This document shows, piece after piece, positions 49,601 through 58,600 of a stretch of DNA of 64,000 nt. The notes below the pieces were generated by a model. The model ran no database searches. It worked only from the letters and a program-made list of their open reading frames with translations, and was not told the origin of the DNA. Position numbers and translations under genes: made by a program. The stretch comes from Zantedeschia hybrid cultivar (lineage: Eukaryota > Streptophyta > Magnoliopsida > Alismatales > Araceae): positions 80,855,150 to 80,919,149 of the forward strand of contig JARZZO010000002.1 in assembly GCA_030544215.1 (NCBI GenBank). The letters are read 5' to 3'. Position 1 is the first letter of the stretch; each line of letters opens with the position of its first letter.

Positions 49601-52600
49601 CTTTTGTTAAAGCTTTAGGGTATTTTGGACTTTCTTGTGCCTAGGGCTGCCCTAAAAGAGTCCTATATATTGTAGCTTCTCCCAAGAGGGGAGGCAATGA
49701 ATGCTTTGATGAGAAAAAAATGTTGAAATGAATGGAATGAAAAGGTAGCTGCCACCTTTGTGCGTTTAGGATAAGGGTGGAATCCCTTTAGAGCTTAGTG
49801 TCTTCTTCCAACCCCGCTAGTTCTTCTCCTTCTATTCCCCTGTTCATCCACAGTTCCAGACTGTTCCCCCCCCCTGTCGTCTTCCTTGTGTCCCCCCCCC
49901 CCCCCCCCCAATCCTTCATCTGTCACGCGGGGCCCGGCGAGTTCGTGGGAGGGAGGCGCCTCGTCGTTCGATCCCGGGTCCACCAGCCCCATCGTCGTTC
50001 GAGCCGACGACGAATCCGTGCGGGGTGCCATGAACCCCAGCCCGCCGACAAGCTCGCCGTTTCCTGTGCGGGGCGACCTGGGGAAGTCGCGGCATTCGTC
50101 GCCGCCATCGTCTTCCCACGCAGAGGCGTGGCCGTGTTCGCGTCGGGAGGCTTCGTCGACCACGCCGAGAGCGAACCCTGCTGGGCAGCTGTTGGTTCGG
50201 GACCTGACCTAGCATGTCTCTCCTATCGGATTTGAGGGATCCGGTCATATTTTAGGGTCTTTTTGTTTTATCTGGAGAAATATAGGTCGGTTTTATGTAT
50301 TTTATTTATTGGACTATGAGAGCTTGGGATTAACCCTCAGGGAGTCCGGGACTTCGGATTAGGCGAAGATCCGAGTATATGACCTCGCTCCACTGACCTC
50401 GGTCAGTGTTAATTACGTCGAGCAACCACTCGACAACCCTTGATTAACCGTCCGTATGATGCCCTTATAACATGCAACATTACTACTACAGGTAGCACAT
50501 GCATATGAAGATATGTTTTATGTTAAGCTCTTGGCCTCACCCAAGTTTAAGATGGGTTTATACGGTTTTGGATTGACTCCAAGTTATCTGCATTGATTCC
50601 AAGTATTTTAGACCCATAAGGGTATTTTTGTAATTATGCTAAGTTGGAGGGTATAGGGGTATTATGGTCACTTTAAGTTTTTTTTTTTAGCATTTTGGGA
50701 AAACTTGAAGACCCTTAGAATGTATTTTAGGATCATTTTAAACATATTTAAGTTATAGGGGTATTTTGGTAATTTTACCTGAAATCGGGTTTGTTAGACT
50801 TATAGTCTATATTTTTTCTGATATTTTTTATTTATTTTTAGCATATTGAGGGTATTTTGGGCATAAGAGAGATTTTGTCATTTTTAAGAACTTTATGTGA
50901 TTTTTACAAATTTTATTGTGGATGAGGGTATTTTTGTATTTTCATTAAGTTTTTAGGGGTATTTTAGATATTTCGAAAATTTTATATGTTTTCAGGTTTG
51001 GTTTTCTGATTTTTTACTGTTTTTTACTGAATTTTACTGATTAATTTACTGATTTTTATTAATTAATTGAATATATGAAGGGTATTTAAGTTATATTTTT
51101 GGTTTTATATGATTTTCATATTAGGTTTCTGATTTTTACTGATTATTACTGATTTTTACAGAAATTTTCTGATATTTATGTTCATTTTACTAATTTTAAA
51201 TCATTTTTACAGGTTTTATTAATTAATTAATCATGAAGGGTATTTAAGTCATTTTTAATCTAAGTATATATTTTTTTAATGAATCTATGCTTAGTTATGT
51301 ATAGGGTGAGGCTAAGATTAGGTTAAGAGTATGTACAGATTTTTAATTCATTTTTTAGAGTAATTAGAAGATTAAATATATATTAAAGCATTAAAACATG
51401 GTATTAATTATTTAATTTGATGACACACATGCACACATTTTGACATGAAATAGCCATTTTTATTTCAGCAGAACTTCGCCTTATGAAAAAGGCTTTTACA
51501 AGAGACAATTCGGCAGAGCTTCCCCTTAGGAATAAACCTTAGGAAGAGAGCTCTCCGGGACGAGAAGATCCTCCAAAACGGAGCAAATGCGGGTGAGAAA
51601 CACCGAGTTTGGTCTTGAACGCAGCAGAACCTCTCCTTGAAAATTTTCCACCCTTTAAGTATACAAAGTGGTGTATGCCCTTGTGTGTTTGCATTGAGGA
51701 CCATGGGGTCCTATTTATAGGCCCCAAATTGGGCCCGGTGGGGGCTGCCACCGGAGAGGCCCATGGTGGGGGGGTGCCACCGTTTACTCCCTTTCTCCTT
51801 CTCTTTTTATTTTTTTTATTCAAGAGGGGTGAGAGAAGAGAGAGAATGAGAGAGTGGGGGGGGGAGATCCGGTGGACACCCCCACCGGTTCCAAGGCCGG
51901 TGGCCACCCCCACCGGTTGGGAACCGGTGGGGGGTCTCCCCACGGTGGGGGGTGCTCCCCTTCCCCCTCTTCTTTTGTTTTCTTTGATTTTTGGCTCTTA
52001 ATGAGCCTTTGCCCATTAATTTCCTCATTTGGCCAAGTGTGAAAGGGGTTAAGATGGGGGATTAAATGAGGGTCTTTTGTGGGATTCTTAAACAAGTGTG
52101 AAAAGGGTTTAAGAACCCATTAACTCTCACCCCTCTTTAATCTCCCCCCCCCATTATTTTTAAATTTCAAAAAGAGAGAGAGGGAGGGAACCCCTCCTCT
52201 CTCTCCTCCCTCCTCCTTCTCTATTTAATAAAGGGGAATAGAGAGAGGGGGTCCACTTAGCTTATTTTTCCATTTTAGGCAATTTCCACTTTGGGAGTTT
52301 GAAGATTTTCCTCTTTGGGCTGCAGGTTTTGGAGCCCTGTGGGACTGGTTTTTGAGTCCATTTGGACTCCTTATTGGGCTTTATATTGGGTCCCTTATTG
52401 GGCCCATTACCCTTGCTATTGGGCCTCCATTTGGGGCCATTTTGGGCTCATTTTGGGACTGTTTTAGGCCCATTTCGGGACTGTTTTAGGCCCATATTTT
52501 GCAGCATTAGGGGTATTTTGTTGCTGCGTTTTTGGGGGCTCCATATTGGGCCTATTCGTCGGAGCCATCAAGGGGATTTAAGGGCTGCACTTGGACAGCA

Positions 52601-55600
52601 TATAGGGGCGATTCGGGGCTGTTTTTAGGCCTTTGCAAGAGCCTCGATCAAGGCTTCTTGGCCTAGGTATATTTCTTGCCCCATTGCCTTCCTAATATGT
52701 GCATATAAGTTTATGTATTCACATGCATATTTTGACATCGACCTTCATATCATAGGTGCATGTGCATTCATTTTTTGTTTTGCACAACATACCCTCATGC
52801 GAACACGAACATATGTTATGCATACTTTCCACATCATTAGCTCACATTAATGTGGGTATATGCCATGTAGGTATTTTTTTCCTCGCACAATCATGTGCAT
52901 ATGTATGCTTGAATAATATTATTTCGCATGAAAGTTTTTTTTGGGTCAACAGCAGCCCCAACACCCCACCGTTATCCCGCCCCCATCTCCCCGCTACGCA
53001 TCCTGGGTGCGAAGGCCGCCTTCGTCGATTGATCCTCGGCCCGTTCCCACGAATGGCAAGGCTCCGACAGCTGCGTCACAAAGAGCCCCCAGCCATCCAC
53101 CCTCCCCAGCTGAGCCACGGCAGGCCCAAAGGGGGGCTCGCCCAACCCCATCGCCGATCGAGCCCAATACAGGGCGTCCCGATCGTCCCGTCATCGCCCC
53201 AAGTGGTAGCCCGCCCCTCCTCGTGCGCTGCCGCTACTTCAGATCCGGTCGTCAATAGGACCTCTACTATGAGCCTGGTCTGCGCTTAGTTACCGGACGG
53301 ATCGGCCCCGCGGCAGGTTTGGACAGGCCTGGCTCTCGTTAGGGTGCATGCGGGTACGTGGAAGGTGTGAGACCGAGGGTCGTTCAACCGAAACTGAGGC
53401 GCCCGGAACACAGTTTGTTTTTTTGTTGAGTGACGAGTCTCCATTGATCTCGGTTCGCGTACCCCACTGTTCAGTAGGTAGGTTAGTAACGGATAGAGCT
53501 CTCCCGACTTGCCGTTTATTATATGGTCACGATCTCGTTCCGTGCTTGTGGATTTATAATAGGCATGCCTAGCTCATTAAATATTATCATGGCTGGATGA
53601 GTGTGATTGTGAACGACCTGTTCCGCGGTTCCATTTGAGATTGTTGCCAACGTGGTGATGCCCTAGGCTAACGGTAGTTCTCACTATCGTCGTTCCGTTC
53701 GTTGCCGCTGTGAGGGACGGCTTGCTAGCTTGCACTTCTTATTTATTATCACGTGGTATCTTTCTTAGAACACTACGATCATCGTGCTTATTTGACATTC
53801 GTGTGGTGTTAATTGTTGATCTCGATCGTGGCGATTGTAGCCGGGTCTTTTATCGGTTGCTGTTCCGCATCAGTTCTTGTCTAAACTCTCAATCTTTGAT
53901 CCATCATGCGTTTGCTGGGGTATATTAGAATGACTTCCATTTCCATTTATTACTACCATTATGTTATTTTCCTGCTTCCTTTGCTTCTACTGTTTTCTCT
54001 TTTAGCATCTATTGTGTACCATATAGGAGGGCTTTGTCCTCTTCAATATCGATAGAGAACCTCTCCTTTAACTGTTGTTCACTCTGCATAGCTGTTACAT
54101 ATGACTTTCGGTCATTCGTTTTACTTGCTTTTGTTATAGCTGATTCTGTTGGAGAAGGAAAAGATATGACAGCTAGGATTTCATTTGTCATTTACCTTGT
54201 GGGCAATGGAGGAATGCTAGTACAGTTCGTCCTTCTCTCTGAGCATATGCCATTATTTACATGAGCAGCATGACACCATTTCTTTCACAGGGCGAGCCGA
54301 AGGAATTCTTTTTGAGGATGATGGTGATGGGTATGAATTCACTGAAGGGGCTTACCTGTTGACACACTATGTTGCTGAGCTTCATTCTTCAGTTGTTACA
54401 GTGAAAGTTTCTAAGACCGAAGGATCATTTAAGAGGCCTGAACGTGCTCTGACTGTGCGGTTATTGTTGGGAGGAGGTGCCATGGTATGTCTTTAGTCAC
54501 GTCCAATGCAAGTTGCATGTATGACATTTTAATTTTATGATGTTTGATTTGTAAAACTTTCATTGTTTTGCCCATGGAGATTTGTGCACGGGGAATTGAT
54601 GGAGAGGATCTTAACATTGCCATGCCTTCTGAAACTGAGGTTTCAAACTTGGTTGAGACAAGTGAAAAGCAGTATAGAATGCTTCTTGGTAACCTTCTCT
54701 ATATAACTATTTTATTCCTCATTGAGTTAAAACATTGCTTCAGTTGTTCATTTTTACAAAATGCAATTCTTTGGAGAGTGTTAAGAGATATCGTTAATAT
54801 TTCCTCAGTGAATTATCTTTTCTTTGTATATTTCTTTCACTGAGTCTTCAATTTTTGTTGGTTTGGGTGTATTCAATGTTAACAGAAGGTTGATTGCATC
54901 TTTGGATTGCAAGCGAAGAAATTGAAAGTAGGATATGGCAGTAGGATGTTAGATCACAGATTAGTGCACATGTAGGCAGAGTAAAGCAGAAGTTCAGATC
55001 CAAATGGTGGTTCATTGTGTCCTATTGACTATATAACCAAGGAACAAATGACCTGAATCTTAACAGTCTCACTCCCTTATGTATGTAGCTAGACACAGCC
55101 AAGTGTTCAGAATATTCAGATGGGGATCACTCAGTCACAGTGGATTTCTTACCCGTAGTAATGACTGATAGGCGTGTTCAATGATAAGGGAAGATTGATT
55201 GCAAGCAAAGAGATAGAATGTAGGATAATTGGCAATAGGATGCTAGATTTTTTTTAGAAGGTGACTGAAAGTCACAATTCTATTAGTTAGGAGAATGTGA
55301 AATACAAAGAGGACCCATGGACACCAAACAGCCTGGTAGGACAAACCCCCAACCAAGTTGAACTCTAAACTGAACAGAAATTACAAGGGATCTGTTTTAT
55401 CAAGGGAATAAAACAGAAAAACAAAGTGAGGACCATTAATTAAAATGAGCCCTCCACAACCTAGCCTTCTGCAAAAGAATAGAATTCCCATCAGTCAAGA
55501 TGCCTGCAGCAAATCCCCACTCTTCCACCCATTTAAAAGTAGTCTTCAACAAATCAGTGACACTGCAACATTGTTCACTGAACTTTCTCTTATTTCTCTC

Positions 55601-58600
55601 ACACCAAATAGTCCACATCAAGGCTGGACAAATGCTGAACCACAAATGTTTCTGATATGGAAAAGGGCAAACTCGGGACCACCAGTTAAGTAGCTCCAAA
55701 ACAGAAGAATGATCCACCCATGTGATTCCAAAAATTCTGCACAAGATCTTCCAAAGGATGATAATAATGCCACAGCCCACAAACAGATGATCTTGATCTT
55801 CTTTGAACAAAAGGTCACATCCAGATGGGTGCTAATTATGTCCTATTGACTGTATAACCAAGGAACAAATGATCTGAATCTTAACAGCCTCACTCCCTCA
55901 TATATGCCCTTAGCTAAGTCTTCAGAATATTCAGATGAGGGTGCTTCAATCACAGTAGATTTCTTACCCAATAATTTCACATAATAATAATTCTGCTATC
56001 TGAAGCATGGTTTGCCGTACCGGATCGGGCCGCTGCGTACGAGTCGACTCGTATCTGGGCCGACTCGATCCTCTGATACGCACCGAGTCGGACCGGATCA
56101 TGCCAACTCATACATGCTTAATGGAATGTTTTAAGTTGAGTTTCTCCTATTTGATAAGTAGAATTATATTTTTATATCAATTAATAGGGTACATTTCTCT
56201 AAAATGTGACTTAAACTCATTAATTTTAACAAAAAACTCATTGATTTTAACAAACTCATTAGCTAGACTCGTGCGACTCGTATGAGTCGGACCGAGTTGG
56301 CCCGAGTCGGATCGGTATCGTACCGTATCTAGGAAGATACTATCTGATACGGATCAGCGATACGGCGAACCTTGATTTGAAGAACTACATTCCTACCACA
56401 TTGTTAGTGCTGCTTTGACCCTCATCTGTTAGATGTTGTGCGACCAGATTACATAGTAGCTCCTATTGCCACAGTCAGAAGCTCTGTATGTTGAAATCAA
56501 ATGCACATATCACACAAGTCACATGAGCTACATAAAACTATGCGAAACATCTTATATAAACCCACTAATAGATGAAATTTTGTTCAGAATGGACAGCAGA
56601 AGTTGCCATTTAATATCGTGAAATGCACTTGTTTGTTTAAAATGGAACATGGAAATTCAAAGTTGCCCTTTAACAGGAAAAAATGAACCAAAATGTGCTA
56701 AGCAACAAAAAAAGTATAGGTTGTTGAATACTGTAAAATAGAGTGCAAAGTTATTATTTCGTAATATTACTAGGAATAATCTACCTGCACAAACCATCAT
56801 GATACACTGTTGACGTGAGTCACAGTCCTATAAACTAAGCATGAACAAGTCCAATAAAGAAAGAACTTTGTTTTGCTGTTAAAAGTGTGAACAGACTTTC
56901 ACAGAAAACAAAATTGCATACTGTTGGGGCATGGGGGCTCTGGATAGTCCCATATTGACAATGAGAGCCTGTGACCCCTTCCCGCAACAGAATGGCACAT
57001 CTGAGGGGAACCCACCACCTAATGCATACAAGCCTGCCTTCTTAGGGGGGCTGTGTTGACGCGTGGAGGCTCTTGATATTCTGCATTGGTTATGTGAGAA
57101 GGCAGCCCTGTGCTGATAAGGAGAGTCCTCATCTTCCTCCCAATGAGTGCCTTTTCTCCGGAAAAAAGGACAAAACTATGAGGCGTCCAGGAGCCAGTGG
57201 AAAATATCTCAACAGCAAAACCCCCGGCCCCTTCCCTCAATAGCATGGCACCATCTATCGGAACCCCAACATCAAAAATATGCACATGCCTGTCTTCCCA
57301 GGGGACTGTATTGAGTCATAGGGTCTCTGGATGGTCCACATCATTGTGCAAGAATGTCGAGAAGGCGGCCCTGTGCTTATAAAGAGGGTCTCCTCCCTCC
57401 CCCTAATGAGGCACCTTTCGTCTGGAAAAGGGATAAAACTGTGAGGCCTCCAGGAGCCATACGAGTCGGGAGACAATAGCTTTGTGGCAAGAGCCTGCTG
57501 CCCTTTTTGCAACAGATAGATTGGAAGCCAATAGTTGTACAGATCAGAAAACAAGTCTGGAACTAATCGAATGTGTGTAGAGGTTTGTTTCCTAGCTTGA
57601 GATAATAGCAATCCTCCTTCTTGCCTCGATTTTCCAATGCGTTTTTGGATACTGAGAATGCAGTGGCAGCCTTGAGGACTGATTGTATTCAAAATTTACT
57701 CCTTGAAGCACCTGCTGGTCTAGTCAGGTCATCATAGCCTGTAGGTACTCCCATGGATGCTTTCCACAGTGTCCCCATGAGAGCCTGAGATAGAAGCTCC
57801 CAGCTAACTCTATGGCATGTGGCCAAGGTTGAACTTTGCTGAATGTGTCCACAAGGTTCAACTTAACTGTCTATTGTTTCTGCTGCAGTGGCGGCTTCCT
57901 TTGGGGTGTCCATTATTAACAACCACCATGATTGTCTCACCACCATCAGCTCCACTTTGTAGCCACAGAACCATTTGATGTAAATTTGGCAGCCAAAGGT
58001 GTGCATCATGCATTCCACAATTATTCTCCACAGAGAGAGAGAGAGAGAGAGATGAATCCCAGGAAAAAGTATAACCAACACAACCTGCACTGAGTTAGTG
58101 GCAGTTACACACTTCCACTATGGCGGGACCAGCCTGAAAGAGAGAGAAGAATCCCAGGAAAAAATGATAACTAACACAACCTGCACTGAGTTGGGTGGCA
58201 GTTACACACTTCCACTATGGCGGGACCAACCTGAAAGAGAGAGAAGAATCCCAGGAAAAAAAGATAACTAACACAACCTGCACTGAGTTGGGTGGCAGTT
58301 ACACACTTCCACTATGACAGGACCAGCCTGAAATAGACTGCTTGAGCTTCAAGAGGAGAAAAGTCCAATCCCTAGCCTCTTGGATTGCACCTTTGTCCAG
58401 TGAACTTATAGTGCATTCTTGATTATCTCTATAACCCCCACCCCCCCCCCCCCCCCCCCCCCCCCCGGCATGCAGTGGGACAAGAAATAGCAACAGAGGA
58501 TCACCGCTTTTTGCTCTAGGTTATCTGTTCTACGGATATCCATGTGAATCTGCACTCAGCAGATCCTGAAAGAGTGAAAGGGCTGCTGCTGCCTCCTGAA

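Larger units (their letters stand above)
28380..54290 (+). other. HGL1 intron 16, 25.9 kb, packed with nested elements
   Basis: The donor is G|GTATAT at 28380 and the acceptor TTTCTTTCACAG ends at 54290. The reading frame on either side joins as DEN-G-RAEGILFEDDGDGY without loss of residues. Nearly all the length is a hAT-like element, a short-LTR element and long-LTR elements nested within it. The ancestral intron is about 28380-29592, 30319-31052 and 54073-54290. Confidence 0.9.

Noticed and set aside
57019..57692. Minus-strand frames of 88 and 145 codons
   Set aside because: They follow the ~260-bp tandem repeat and overlap each other in different frames; no domain is recognised.
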